Shown piece by piece: positions 24,993 to 34,402 of a stretch of DNA of 35,890 nucleotides. Location of the stretch: assembly GCA_007120385.1 (NCBI GenBank), contig SKNT01000125.1, forward strand, positions 1 through 35,890, in the 5' to 3' direction. Within the stretch, counting starts at the first letter, position 1. Each line of letters starts with the position of its first letter. The notes below the pieces were generated by a model that saw nothing but the letters and a program-made list of their open reading frames with translations, had not been told where the DNA came from and made no database searches. This stretch comes from Balneolales bacterium (GTDB lineage: Bacteria; Bacteroidota; Rhodothermia; Balneolales; Natronogracilivirgulaceae). The position numbers and the translations under genes were made by a program.

Positions 24993-25047
24993 GGGCATGA
25001 CAAGACGAACCGGGTGTCACACCACGGTCCGTCTTGTCCGCCTGCCC
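24993..25047 (+). other. Long imperfect hairpin between ssb and the CorC-like gene
   Basis: Nested arms pair across this segment: gggca/tgccc (24993-24997 and 25043-25047), a 9-bp perfect stem gacaagacg/cgtcttgtc (24999-25007 and 25030-25038), and an inner accg/cggt (25009-25012 and 25025-25028). No T run follows, so it is not a standard intrinsic terminator. It could be an mRNA-stabilising or processing structure, or a small RNA. Confidence 0.5.
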
Positions 25048-25128
25048 AGTGGAAATCAGCAGCGTTGCATGCAACTTGGATTGTGGTTAGATTTGAGAGA
25101 CTTGTTACTTTACCGACTATAAACCCTG

Positions 25129-26529
25129 TTGGATAACATATTTGTGTTACAGATTGTGGATGCCGGCGGCCGTATCTGGGAAACGGCGGAGGGAAGTACG
25201 TTTGATACGCTGCTGACCAATCCGGTTGATTTCATTGTCCTGATTGTCATCATACTGCTGGGACTTGTCTTCTCGGCATTCTTTTCGGGCGCGGAGGTGG
25301 CTTTCTTTTCACTGGACAAAAAGGTGGACCGCAAAGCCATAAAAAGTTCTGAAAAGGACCGGTCGTTGACCCGCGTGCTTTACATGTTGGAAAAGCCGCG
25401 ACAGCTGCTGGCAACGGTACTTATAGGGAACACCTTTGCCAATATAATAACAGCGGTTGGTGCGGCCGTTGTGACCGGCCGGCTGGTGGCGTTGTTTGGA
25501 TTGCCACAGGTCATTGTTTTCACGGTAGAGATTATCGTGCTTACATTTTTAATTGTGATTCTGGCAGAAATTGCTCCCAAGCTGCTCGCCTTGAACAAAC
25601 CGCTGGCCGTATCCCGGAAGCTCAGTGGCCTTCTTTACGTCTTTTTCGTCATTTTCGGCCCGTTGTCCCGCCTCATATCTCGAAGCACCCGTTTTCTCGA
25701 GAAAAGCGTACCCCGCCATGGAGACAGTTTTTCCAGTGAAGACCTTAAGGCTATTGCCGAGGTAGGGGAGCTGCATGGATCCATCCATGGCGATGAACGC
25801 GAGATCATCGAAAATGTCATTGAATTCGGGAACACCTATGTCCGGGAGATCATGACCTCAAGGGTGAATATTTCTGCCATCAATACCAGGAACACACTTC
25901 AGGAAGTGCTTGATCTTATCCGCGAAAAAAGCATTTCGAGACTACCCCTCTATGAGGAGAACCTGGACAACATTATTGGAATAATCCACTCAAAAGACTT
26001 GCTGCCGTATATCAACACCGATCTAGGGGAGGCGGCGATCAACTGGAAGACACTGGCAAGAAAGCCGCTTTTTATACCCACTACAAAGAAACTGGATGAT
26101 CTGTTACGCGATTTCCAGAGGGAAAAAACCCATATTGCCATAGTCGTCGACGAGTATGGTGGAACCGAGGGCATTATCACACTGGATGATGTTCTGGAGG
26201 AGATTATCGGGGAGATCACCGATGAATATACCGAGACGGTGGAGCTGTTTACCAGGAAAAAATCGGGCAATTATGTTTTTGATGCGAAGATTGATCTGGA
26301 CGACATGGCCGATATCCTGTCCATGGAACTGACATCCGATGATGACGAGTACGAAACCCTTGGAGGTCTGATTTATCATTTGCTTGAACGTATTCCTGAG
26401 GAAGGAGAGACCATGGCGTTCAAGGGACTGGAACTCAAGGTTGAGGAAATGGAAAACAACAGGTTGTCAAAGGTCGAGGTAAAAGTCCTCGATGAAACCC
26501 TGAAAAAATCCGCACCCGGTGAAGACTGA
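25129..26529 (+). CDS. CNNM/CBS-domain transporter, CorC/HlyC family (GldE-like)
   Basis: 466 residues with a DUF21/CNNM membrane domain (about 32-200, including FFSGAEVAFFSLDK and ILAEIAPKLLALNKP). A CBS pair follows (about 215-355, VREIMTSRVNISAI and IIGIIHSKDLLPY, then HIAIVVDEYGGTEGIITLDDVLEEIIG). The C-terminal CorC_HlyC domain runs to residue ~455. Members are linked to magnesium or other cation transport; in gliding Bacteroidota the paralogue next to ssb is named GldE. No other gliding genes are seen here, so I leave the name open. The start is taken as TTG at 25129; a GTG at 25144 is an alternative, and an in-frame stop lies at 25120. Confidence 0.88.
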   Translation: MDNIFVLQIVDAGGRIWETAEGSTFDTLLTNPVDFIVLIVIILLGLVFSAFFSGAEVAFFSLDKKVDRKAIKSSEKDRSLTRVLYMLEKPRQLLATVLIGNTFANIITAVGAAVVTGRLVALFGLPQVIVFTVEIIVLTFLIVILAEIAPKLLALNKPLAVSRKLSGLLYVFFVIFGPLSRLISRSTRFLEKSVPRHGDSFSSEDLKAIAEVGELHGSIHGDEREIIENVIEFGNTYVREIMTSRVNISAINTRNTLQEVLDLIREKSISRLPLYEENLDNIIGIIHSKDLLPYINTDLGEAAINWKTLARKPLFIPTTKKLDDLLRDFQREKTHIAIVVDEYGGTEGIITLDDVLEEIIGEITDEYTETVELFTRKKSGNYVFDAKIDLDDMADILSMELTSDDDEYETLGGLIYHLLERIPEEGETMAFKGLELKVEEMENNRLSKVEVKVLDETLKKSAPGED

Positions 26530-26562
26530 ATCCAAAATTATTCCAAAGCTTTTTGAATTATC

Positions 26563-27855
26563 ATGATTGAAAGGTATTCACGTGAGGAAATGGCCTCCAT
26601 CTGGACTGAAGAGAGCCAGTTCCAGTCATGGCTCGACGTTGAAATTGCGGCATGCAAGGCATGGAGCCGGCTGGGTGTTATTCCTGAAGGGGATATCCTT
26701 AAAATGGAAGCCAATGCCCGTTTTGACATAGGGCGCATCCATGAAATCGAGGAGCAGACCCGACATGATGTAGTCGCATTCACCCGCGCCGTTTCAGAGT
26801 CGCTTGGAGAGGAAAAAAAATGGGTTCACTATGGTCTGACTTCCACAGATGTAGTGGATACCGCCATGGGAGTGCGCCTGCTCCAGGCAAACCGTATTAT
26901 TCATGACGGGCTGGACCGGATGTCATTGGTACTCGCGGACAAGGCAAGAGAGCACAAATACACGGTTATGATGGGCCGAACTCACGGTGTCCATGCCGAA
27001 CCGACGACATTCGGGCTGAAATGTGCGCTCTGGTTCGAGGAAATGAAGCGGAACAGAGACCGTTTCGGACATGCGGCAAAAGGAGTGGAATTTGGAAAGC
27101 TCTCCGGTGCGGTGGGTACATTTGCAAATATTCCTCCGGAAGTGGAATCGATCACCTGTGAATTGCTCGGTCTCACGCCTGCACCGGTTTCAACACAGAC
27201 GTTGCAGCGGGACCGTCACGCTCATTATATGGCCGTCATTGCGCTGATCGGCTCGAGTCTGGAAAAAATCGCTGTCGAAATCCGGCATTTGCAGAAAACG
27301 GAAACCAGGGAAGTGGAGGAGCGTTTCCTCAAAGGGCAGAAAGGTTCCTCGGCCATGCCTCACAAACGCAATCCGGTCAGTTCGGAAAACATCACGGGTT
27401 GCGCCCGGGTGCTGAGGGGATACATGGTCACGGCTTATGAGAACATTCCCCTTTGGCATGAGCGTGATATTTCCCATTCAGCGGCTGAACGAATTATTAT
27501 TCCGGATGCACTGATTCTGCTGGACTACATGCTGCACAGGTTTTCAGGAGTGCTCGAAAACCTTGTCGTATATCCGGAGAACATGAAAGAGAATATCAAC
27601 AGGACACACGGGCTGGTTTTTTCACAGCGGCTGCTGCTGATGCTCATTGAAAAGGGCATGTCCAGGGAGGATGCCTACGATCTTGTCCAGCCGCTGGCGA
27701 TGCAGGCCTGGGAGCAGAAAATGCCGTTCCGGGCACTGGTCGAAAAGAGCAAAATGATTACCTCGCATCTGGGGCCAGAAGAGCTGCATGAAGCATTTGA
27801 TCCCGGTTATCACTCCCGGAATGTGGACATCATTTTCAAGCGAGCAGGTCTGTAG
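26563..27855 (+). CDS. purB: Adenylosuccinate lyase
   Basis: 430-residue fumarase-superfamily lyase acting twice in purine synthesis: on SAICAR and on adenylosuccinate, each time releasing fumarate. Motifs in order: [38 protein letters not shown], and the flexible signature loop [11 protein letters not shown] (residues 261-271) with the catalytic serine. It starts 33 bases after the CorC-like gene and may share its transcript. Its last 20 bases overlap the end of menE on the other strand. Confidence 0.97.
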   Translation: MIERYSREEMASIWTEESQFQSWLDVEIAACKAWSRLGVIPEGDILKMEANARFDIGRIHEIEEQTRHDVVAFTRAVSESLGEEKKWVHYGLTSTDVVDTAMGVRLLQANRIIHDGLDRMSLVLADKAREHKYTVMMGRTHGVHAEPTTFGLKCALWFEEMKRNRDRFGHAAKGVEFGKLSGAVGTFANIPPEVESITCELLGLTPAPVSTQTLQRDRHAHYMAVIALIGSSLEKIAVEIRHLQKTETREVEERFLKGQKGSSAMPHKRNPVSSENITGCARVLRGYMVTAYENIPLWHERDISHSAAERIIIPDALILLDYMLHRFSGVLENLVVYPENMKENINRTHGLVFSQRLLLMLIEKGMSREDAYDLVQPLAMQAWEQKMPFRALVEKSKMITSHLGPEELHEAFDPGYHSRNVDIIFKRAGL

Positions 27856-29641
27856 CCATTTCCTGCAGTTTGTTTCTCTCGGTTTTCCCGAGTGAGGTGC
27901 GCGGAATGGAGGAAATGAACAGCAGCCGTTTCGGACGCTGATGAGGTCTCAGGTTTCCTTCGGCGAATTTGTTCACGGCTGATTTCAACCCTGCATAAGC
28001 GGCCTTCTGCTTTTTGTCAAATGCGGAGTCCCCGGACCTGGAGAAGTTCTCACGTGTCGTGCTCTCATCAACTGTGAACCCGCCAACTGTGCTTTCATCT
28101 GGCACAATGAAGGCAACCACAATCTGTCCCCACCCCTCATCGGATATGCCGGTTACAGCGACATCACTTATCTGCGGACATTTTCGAAGGATATCCTCTA
28201 CCTCCACCGGATTGACATTCTGGCCGCCAGATATGATCAGGTCGGTCCGTCGTGCCTCTATGAAGAGGTGTCCGTCCACATCCATGCGGGCATAGTCGCC
28301 GGTTTCAAACCATCCCTGCGGATCCGGACCCGATCCGGATGCGATGATCTGCCGGTCGGCATTTAAATAGCCGGGCAAGACCTGGGGGCCGCGGATCCGA
28401 AGCAGCCCGCTTTTGCCGCGCTGTACCTGTCTTCCGTGCTCGTCTGTGATCATCACCTCATGCCCGGGAAAGGGCTTGCCCACCGATCCATGGGGATCAG
28501 GTCCGTCTCGGGTCTGTGCTGCGATTTGTCCACAAGTTTCGGTCATGCCATAGCTGAAACAGACCGGCCAGCCGGCTTTTTGGGCATCATAAATCAGTTT
28601 GGGTTCAGCCGGTCCGCCCCCAATCAGTACCATATCAAGAGAATCCGGAGGGGATATGCCGTCTTTCGAACAGAAATCCAGAAGGCGTAAAAGCATGGTC
28701 GGCACCAGTGAAATCCTCTGGATTCCGATGCACTCTTTGATATCACGCACCAGAACCTGCGGATCGAAGCGATCCCACAAGTACAGTCCGGTTCCATTGA
28801 GCAGCGCCCGGAAAACAATGGTCAGGCCACCCGTGTGATAGAGCGGAAGACAGTTTCCCCACAAATGATTATTCCCGGAGTGATCCCCGGTGTTATCCCT
28901 GGAATAATCCCCTTTGCTATCCGGGGACGGGTTCATTGAGCCATCATCGGGTGTTCTGGTTCTGGCATGTGTGTCCCGGTGCCGGTCATCGTCCATGAAA
29001 GCATTGATGGCGGCTGCAATCATATTGCGTCGAAGAAGTGCAACTCTTTTTGGACGACTGGAACTGCCAGAGGTGGTTAGGCCGCAAAAAAGGCCGTCTG
29101 GCTGATCAAACAGGTCGTCAAGAAAACCAACCGGCAGATCTGGCATGGCGTCATCAGGCTTCCCGGCAGCGGGTTGATCCGGTAAAATGTTTGGAGCCAA
29201 TAAGATGCCGGAGACCGGTTTGTTGCCATCGGCCGAAGACATGCCGGCTGTTGCCAAAACGGTTTTGGTTTCAGGGGTAGTAAGTACAAGAAAATCAGGC
29301 TGGAGGAGCGAAACCGGTTCCATGTACGAATGAGCAAAAGGCACAAAGGGTATGTTCCGAACCCAGCAGTACACCATCCACAATATGGCTTCAAATCGCC
29401 GGGTTGTATCAATGCCGAACCATGCTTGGGGTGTGGGATCATCCTTCCAGCTCTTTACGATATCCGGGTGATGGTTTTGCAGGTGCTGATCCGCCGTGTG
29501 GATGAGCTGAGGCAATTCGCGGTAACGGACGGCTCGCCTGCCATCAGTCAGAAACAATGCATCGTCCCGGAACCAACCGGAGGAATGATGGCCATGCCCA
29601 GGCAAATAGGAGTCTGCATTATGTGATCTTCTTGGACTCAT
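27836..29641 (-). CDS. menE: o-Succinylbenzoate-CoA ligase, menaquinone synthesis
   Basis: About 601 residues from the ATG at 29641, which sits 8 bases after the menC stop; a start at 29677 would overlap menC. It is an AMP-forming acyl-CoA ligase: P-loop-like [65 protein letters not shown], and the catalytic lysine in [10 protein letters not shown] near the C terminus. The assignment to MenE rests on the menA-menC context. Two low-complexity insertions make it longer than typical MenE: about 45 residues before CLPLYHTGG and about 40 residues before the last domain. Confidence 0.88.
   Translation of the reverse strand: MSPRRSHNADSYLPGHGHHSSGWFRDDALFLTDGRRAVRYRELPQLIHTADQHLQNHHPDIVKSWKDDPTPQAWFGIDTTRRFEAILWMVYCWVRNIPFVPFAHSYMEPVSLLQPDFLVLTTPETKTVLATAGMSSADGNKPVSGILLAPNILPDQPAAGKPDDAMPDLPVGFLDDLFDQPDGLFCGLTTSGSSSRPKRVALLRRNMIAAAINAFMDDDRHRDTHARTRTPDDGSMNPSPDSKGDYSRDNTGDHSGNNHLWGNCLPLYHTGGLTIVFRALLNGTGLYLWDRFDPQVLVRDIKECIGIQRISLVPTMLLRLLDFCSKDGISPPDSLDMVLIGGGPAEPKLIYDAQKAGWPVCFSYGMTETCGQIAAQTRDGPDPHGSVGKPFPGHEVMITDEHGRQVQRGKSGLLRIRGPQVLPGYLNADRQIIASGSGPDPQGWFETGDYARMDVDGHLFIEARRTDLIISGGQNVNPVEVEDILRKCPQISDVAVTGISDEGWGQIVVAFIVPDESTVGGFTVDESTTRENFSRSGDSAFDKKQKAAYAGLKSAVNKFAEGNLRPHQRPKRLLFISSIPRTSLGKTERNKLQEMATDLLA
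28867..28914. repeat. Degenerate 12-bp tandem repeat inside menE
   Basis: Four consecutive 12-mers share a core of at-ccc-gg: gattattcccgg, agtgatccccgg, tgttatccctgg and aataatcccctt. In the protein they encode [12 protein letters not shown] and GNNH, part of the polar insertion. Twelve is a multiple of three, so copy-number change keeps the frame. Confidence 0.7.
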
Positions 29642-29649
29642 CCGGCTGA

Positions 29650-30786
29650 TCAGAAATCCTTGACAGGGGCGAGCCATTTCTTGCGGATATCCGGCTGGAG
29701 TCCAAGACCGGCATTTTCTCCGAGGTGTATATGCGGGCCGGATTCCCGTGGCGGGAAATCCACCTGGAGCTGAGAGCCGGTATCCAGGCCATGATCCGTT
29801 TCCCGTTTGACATTGCTGACGGCGGCAAGATGTGCCAGAAGCCGTCGGCCGATTGCCGTTTCAAAAGTTGAGGAAATTGCGACCGCCAGTTTGCTTCGGA
29901 GTGGGGCCTGGAGTTCGGCAAAGGTACCGAACAGCATGGGCTTGATGACCAGCTGTGTCACACTTGCATGGGACTCCAGTAACCGGATGTCTTCCGGGGT
30001 GCGAACCGATTCATCCAAGGCAAGCGGGAAGCCATATGACCGCAACTGTGAAAGTGCCTCGGGGGACGGATCTGCCAGCGGCTCCTCAATGTAGGCGATA
30101 TTTCGGGGCAGCTCTTCCTTTTCCCAAATCGACTGCAATCCGCCGAAAAGTTTCAAGGCCTGGTCAATGGTAAAAGATTTGTTTGCATCAAACCGGAATA
30201 CCAGGTCTGGATACGTCCGGCAGGTATTGCGAATCATTTCCAGTGCCTCGTCCGGATCCGCGGGTACTTTCAGTTTGACTGTCCGGAAGCCGCACTCCTT
30301 GCGGAAGCGGATTACCTGATGCCGTTTTTCGTCGTCCATGACCCCGGCAAGAGCATTGCATCGGACATATCCCTCTACGGGTACGACCCGGTTGCGCGAC
30401 GGCTTTGGAAACAGCAGGTTCTTCCAGTAGGTGTACAGGGGCTGCCTGGCAGCAATGGCTTTCTGCTGCTCAGAGAGCATGGACAGGCCAAAACGTACGG
30501 AAGGAAGACGGGAAAGTTCGGGTTTAAGACGGTCATCTTCCAGAAAACGGTCCAGGGAGCGGTCCCGGAATGCGGATCGTATACTCTGACCATGCTCCAC
30601 GAGAAACGATTTGGCATCATCGTACGACTCCGTGGAAAAACCGGGCAGTGGAGCTGTTTCGCTCCAGATTCCATGTCCGTCACCTATCAGAAACCCTTTG
30701 CGTTCCACGATATCACCAGCAGCAGTGCGAAACGGTTTCCGGAATGGTATGGTGTAGTGAAGTAGTGTCAGCTGCTCGTGCTTCAT
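29650..30786 (-). CDS. menC: o-Succinylbenzoate synthase
   Basis: 378-residue enolase-superfamily dehydratase that turns SHCHC into o-succinylbenzoate in menaquinone synthesis. The catalytic layout is complete: VKLKV (Lys171, Lys173), FRFDANKSF (Asp200), YIEEPL (Glu234), ALDES (Asp258) and LVIKPML (Lys282), on an N-terminal capping domain starting LLHYTIPFRKPF. It lies between menA (27-base gap) and menE (8-base gap) on one strand, so the three are almost certainly co-transcribed. Confidence 0.94.
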   Translation of the reverse strand: MKHEQLTLLHYTIPFRKPFRTAAGDIVERKGFLIGDGHGIWSETAPLPGFSTESYDDAKSFLVEHGQSIRSAFRDRSLDRFLEDDRLKPELSRLPSVRFGLSMLSEQQKAIAARQPLYTYWKNLLFPKPSRNRVVPVEGYVRCNALAGVMDDEKRHQVIRFRKECGFRTVKLKVPADPDEALEMIRNTCRTYPDLVFRFDANKSFTIDQALKLFGGLQSIWEKEELPRNIAYIEEPLADPSPEALSQLRSYGFPLALDESVRTPEDIRLLESHASVTQLVIKPMLFGTFAELQAPLRSKLAVAISSTFETAIGRRLLAHLAAVSNVKRETDHGLDTGSQLQVDFPPRESGPHIHLGENAGLGLQPDIRKKWLAPVKDF

Positions 30787-30813
30787 TGGTTCAGGTTCGG
30801 ATGTGTTGGTTTG

Positions 30814-31695
30814 TTACCGGGATAAGATGACACCCAGGGAGAAAAGAAATCCAAACGCGGTCATGAACTGGGCGGTCTTTACCAGGATCATGTTGAACTG
30901 CTCTTTTCGGGTCTCCTTCCAGAATCGATGGATCAGGAACAAGGCTGGAATGACCAGGATCATGGGGAGCAATATAACCGGGTCGTACGACTCACGGAAA
31001 TAGAAATATGGCGGTACTGCGAAGGCCAGCAGTGCGAGCAGAAGGTATTGCCACCGGGTAAAGCGCTCGCCCAGCAATACAACCAGGGTTTTTTTACCGG
31101 CTTTCCGATCCGTATGGACATCCCTGTAGTTGTTTGCCGTCAGGATCATGGTTGACAGTGCGCCAACAGCCAGGGCAGCCCAGAAGGATTCTGCCGACCA
31201 TTGCAGGGCGTTGACATAATAGGTGCCCATGACCGCTGCAAGTCCGAAAAAAAGAAAGACGAACAGGTCGCCCAAACCATTGTAGGCGAGAGGGAACGGT
31301 CCTCCTGTGTAGAGCAGTCCGGCAGCTATACTGAGAATGCCGATCACAAGGACAGGCCATCCGGCAAGGAAAACGAGATAGAGACCAAGCAGGAAGGCGA
31401 GAAAAAAGGTAATCAGCGCTGTGCCGAGCATGATATTGGGGGCGATTTCACCGGATGATGAAGCCCGGGTGAACCCGACACGGTCGTCGGTATCTGCTCC
31501 GTTGCGAAAATCAAAATAGTCATTGGCGAAGTTGGTGGCTATTTGAATGAGAATGGCACAGCAAAGGGCAACAAGCGTAGCGGGACCGTGGAACAGGCCA
31601 TGGTTCCATGCCAGTGAGCCGCCAACCAGCACGGGAATCAGTGATGCCGGTAGCGTTCTGAGACGGGCCGCTTCAATCCAGACAGAGAATTTCAT
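30814..31695 (-). CDS. menA: 1,4-Dihydroxy-2-naphthoate polyprenyltransferase
   Basis: 293-residue UbiA-superfamily membrane enzyme that attaches the isoprenoid chain in menaquinone synthesis. The two Asp-rich motifs are NDYFDFRNGADTDD (about residues 58-71) and NNYRDVHTDRKAGKKTL (about 188-204). They lie among eight or nine predicted membrane helices, with an ARLRTLPASLIPVLVG start typical of MenA. It is first in the menA-menC-menE operon and divergent from the glutamine synthetase gene. Two perfect palindromes lie in the shared 241-base upstream region. Confidence 0.95.
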   Translation of the reverse strand: MKFSVWIEAARLRTLPASLIPVLVGGSLAWNHGLFHGPATLVALCCAILIQIATNFANDYFDFRNGADTDDRVGFTRASSSGEIAPNIMLGTALITFFLAFLLGLYLVFLAGWPVLVIGILSIAAGLLYTGGPFPLAYNGLGDLFVFLFFGLAAVMGTYYVNALQWSAESFWAALAVGALSTMILTANNYRDVHTDRKAGKKTLVVLLGERFTRWQYLLLALLAFAVPPYFYFRESYDPVILLPMILVIPALFLIHRFWKETRKEQFNMILVKTAQFMTAFGFLFSLGVILSR

Positions 31696-31783
31696 TATGC
31701 AACGGTATCGGAGAAGATAAGGATGCCTTCAAAATACGTAAAACATCATAGAGAATATTACCCCGGATGTTGGAAGCGCTTTT

Positions 31784-31801
31784 TTGCTTTATATAAAGCA
31801 A
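31784..31801. promoter_or_regulatory. Perfect 18-bp palindrome, candidate operator 1 (menA/glnN)
   Basis: ttgctttatataaagcaa is its own reverse complement over 18 bases. It lies 83 bases upstream of the menA ATG and 135 upstream of the glutamine synthetase ATG. Such symmetry fits a dimeric regulator site; a hairpin role is also possible. The regulator is unknown. Confidence 0.5.
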
Positions 31802-31828
31802 TTATTGTTTAGGATATGAAAATTTAAG

Positions 31829-31846
31829 TCAAAAAATATTTTTTGA
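31829..31846. promoter_or_regulatory. Perfect 18-bp palindrome, candidate operator 2 (glnN side)
   Basis: tcaaaaaatattttttga is a second exact 18-bp palindrome whose centre is 45 bases from the first. Its A/T tracts could also bend DNA or act as an upstream element for the glutamine synthetase promoter, for which tatatt at 31880-31885 is a weak -10 candidate. Confidence 0.45.
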
Positions 31847-31936
31847 TTAAAAAAATATGGATTTTGTCTTATTATGGTTTATATTAGTCTTGTCTCAAAA
31901 TTGAAAAACGGAACAAAAAACCTGGAGTGATTTTTC

Positions 31937-34132
31937 ATGAGCAAATTGTATAGGAGATTCGATGCACTGGAAGCTGTAAGAAAAGCGGAATCGACGCTGC
32001 TTGCCAGAAACGGATCCGGTAAAATGAATATGAATATTGCTGAAATTTTTGGTGAAAACTGTCTTTCCATAGATACCCTGAAGGAGCGTCTTCCCAAGTC
32101 GGTCTGGAAAGTGCTCAAGAAAACCATCCGTGACAATGCGCCCCTGGATTTTGAAGTGGCTGATGCGGTTGCGGTGGTTATGAAGGAGTGGGCTACTGAA
32201 AAAGGGGCAACGCACTATACCCATTGGTTTCAGCCGCTTACCGGTGCCACGGCCGAAAAGCATGACAGCTTTATCACTCCCAATCAGGGAGGGGGAGCCA
32301 TTACCCAGTTTTCCGGGAACGACCTGATGCGTGGCGAACCGGATGCTTCGAGTTTTCCCAGCGGGGGCTTGCGTCCCACCTTTGAAGCTCGCGGCTATAC
32401 GGCGTGGGATCCGACTTCACCGGCATTCATCATTGAAAACGGCAATGGTTCCACTCTCTGCATCCCGTCGGTTTTTGCTTCCTGGAAAGGCGAATCCCTG
32501 GATTTCAAAACGCCTCTGCTTCGCTCCATCGAGTCACTTAACAAGGAGGCGCTCAGAACGTTGAAACTTTTTGGCGAGGATGATGTGACCTGGGTCAATG
32601 CCACAGGCGGATTCGAGCAGGAGTATTTTCTGATCGACCAGGAGTACTACTATCGCCGTCCCGACCTGCTCACATCCGGACGCACCCTGTTCGGTGCCAA
32701 ACCTCCCAAGGGCCAGGAACTGGACGATCACTACTTCGGATCGATCCCTGACAGGATTCTCTCCTTCATGCTGGAAGCGGAGCGGGAGTTGTACCGCCTT
32801 GGTGTTCCGGTGAAAACCCGCCACAATGAAGTGGCGCCGAGCCAGTACGAAATTGCCCCGATATTTGAAAAGGCGAATGTGGCTGCCGATCATCAGCAGC
32901 TGACCATGATCACGCTGAAACGCATTGCCAGGAAGTATGGCCTGGTCTGCCTGCTCCATGAAAAGCCGTTTGCCGGACTTAACGGAAGCGGCAAGCATGC
33001 CAACTGGTCGATGGTTACCAGCAAAGGCAACAACCTGCTGGAACCGGGTGATACCCCGCACGACAACATGCAGTTTCTGTTCTTTTTTGCCGCCGCACTG
33101 AAGGCGGTATATGAACATCAGGGGCTGCTTCGGGCATCGATTGCAAGTGCCGGAAATGATCATCGGCTTGGTGCCAATGAGGCGCCGCCTGCCATCATTT
33201 CGGCGTATATTGGCGAGCAGCTGGACGATATCGTTGAACAAATCAAGTCGGGCAAGGCGAAGACAACCAAGGAAAGCGGACTTCTCGGCCTGGGAATTCC
33301 GGTGCTGCCGACCATTCCCAAGCACGCCGGCGACAGGAACAGGACCTCACCGTTTGCATTTACAGGAAACAAGTTTGAATTCCGTGCCGTCGGGTCCGAG
33401 CAGACCGTATCATTTCCGATGACGGTGCTCAATACCGCCGTTGCCAGTGCGATAGATCAGATGACCACCGCGCTCGAAACGGAGATGAGCAGCGGCAGCG
33501 ATCTGGAAGCCGCTCTGGAAACGGTGCTTCACAATACGTTCCGTGAGATCGATCCCATTCTGTTTCATGGTGACGGCTACTCGGACGACTGGCAGGAAGA
33601 GGCGGCCAAAAGAGGGCTGCTCAACCTCAAAACCACGATGGAGGCCCTGCCATACTTCACCGAGGAAAAGAGTATTGAGCTCTTTGAGAAGTACAACGTA
33701 CTTTCCGAAAAAGAGCTTGAATCCAGGCTCGAAATCTATCTGGAACAGTACTTTTATAAGCTGAACATTGAAGCGGAAACCACCGAGGACATTGTCCGGA
33801 CGATGATTGTCCCGGCCACCATCCGCTATCTCAACGAAATACTCGCGGTCAACGACAGAGGAAAGGCGAGCGGGCTCGACATCACATCCACAAAGACCCT
33901 GGCCGAAGAAGTCAACACGGTGCTGAGCCAACTGCTTGTTGCCGTCGATAAATTGCGCAAGGTCAATGAGGATCTGGGAGGTGACACCATCCCCGAGAAA
34001 GCCGATCACCTTTCCCGAGTGGTGCTGCCAGAAATGAACAAGGTCCGTGTGCTTTCGGACAAGCTGGAAAAGCTTGTGCCGGACGATTACTGGCCGCTGC
34101 CATCCTATCGCGAGATGCTTTTCGTGAAATAG
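31937..34132 (+). CDS. glnN: Glutamine synthetase type III
   Basis: 731-residue GSIII, much longer than type I (about 450), as expected for the family found in Bacteroidota, cyanobacteria and some others. It makes glutamine from glutamate, ammonia and ATP. Type III N-terminal features include [18 protein letters not shown] (about 95-112). The active-site blocks are FEQEYFLID (226-234), [22 protein letters not shown] and [10 protein letters not shown]. The C-terminal extension ([17 protein letters not shown] to [11 protein letters not shown]) is family-typical. It is monocistronic, with a clear terminator after it and palindromes upstream that could mediate nitrogen control (inference). Confidence 0.97.
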   Translation: MSKLYRRFDALEAVRKAESTLLARNGSGKMNMNIAEIFGENCLSIDTLKERLPKSVWKVLKKTIRDNAPLDFEVADAVAVVMKEWATEKGATHYTHWFQPLTGATAEKHDSFITPNQGGGAITQFSGNDLMRGEPDASSFPSGGLRPTFEARGYTAWDPTSPAFIIENGNGSTLCIPSVFASWKGESLDFKTPLLRSIESLNKEALRTLKLFGEDDVTWVNATGGFEQEYFLIDQEYYYRRPDLLTSGRTLFGAKPPKGQELDDHYFGSIPDRILSFMLEAERELYRLGVPVKTRHNEVAPSQYEIAPIFEKANVAADHQQLTMITLKRIARKYGLVCLLHEKPFAGLNGSGKHANWSMVTSKGNNLLEPGDTPHDNMQFLFFFAAALKAVYEHQGLLRASIASAGNDHRLGANEAPPAIISAYIGEQLDDIVEQIKSGKAKTTKESGLLGLGIPVLPTIPKHAGDRNRTSPFAFTGNKFEFRAVGSEQTVSFPMTVLNTAVASAIDQMTTALETEMSSGSDLEAALETVLHNTFREIDPILFHGDGYSDDWQEEAAKRGLLNLKTTMEALPYFTEEKSIELFEKYNVLSEKELESRLEIYLEQYFYKLNIEAETTEDIVRTMIVPATIRYLNEILAVNDRGKASGLDITSTKTLAEEVNTVLSQLLVAVDKLRKVNEDLGGDTIPEKADHLSRVVLPEMNKVRVLSDKLEKLVPDDYWPLPSYREMLFVK

Positions 34133-34183
34133 ATCTTTCGAAAAACAAGATCCCTTCTTCTTGACGCAACAGGAGGAAAGAGC

Positions 34184-34218
34184 AAGCCCGGTGCTGTGAG
34201 AGCAGTCCGGGCTTTTTT
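34184..34218 (+). terminator. Rho-independent terminator after glnN
   Basis: aagcccgg (34184-34191) pairs with ccgggctt (34207-34214), with a further inner tgct/agca pairing, followed by six T (34213-34218). It is a strong intrinsic terminator about 50 bases past the glutamine synthetase stop. Confidence 0.9.
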
Positions 34219-34257
34219 ATCGAGAAGAATTTGCATTTACAATTCGCTCTGCTGATA

Positions 34258-34276
34258 ACTCAACTTTCGGAGTTCA
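34258..34276 (+). repeat. Left terminal inverted repeat of the IS
   Basis: 19 bases identical to the reverse complement of 35772-35790. The pairing ends at 34257/35791, so these ends are well defined to within a base or two. Confidence 0.88.
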
Positions 34277-34326
34277 GAATGGTGGTTTAAAAAACCGATA
34301 ACTTATTGTAAATCAATAAAATAAAA

Positions 34327-34402
34327 GAGAATAAGTCCTCTGGTTTTTGTATTTTAAAAGTACCATAAACAATTAGAATACAACCAGTTAGAACTTATTC
34401 TC
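34327..34402 (+). promoter_or_regulatory. Long leader hairpin directly before the transposase ATG
   Basis: Three pairing blocks stack in order: gagaataagt with acttattctc (34327-34336 and 34393-34402, 10 bp), ctggtt with aaccag (34340-34345 and 34382-34387, 6 bp), and about 9 bp between 34349-34357 and 34373-34381, with one G-T pair. The outer arm ends at the base before the start codon. In several IS elements, such as IS10 and IS50, a similar fold hides the start from transcripts entering from outside. Confidence 0.65.
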
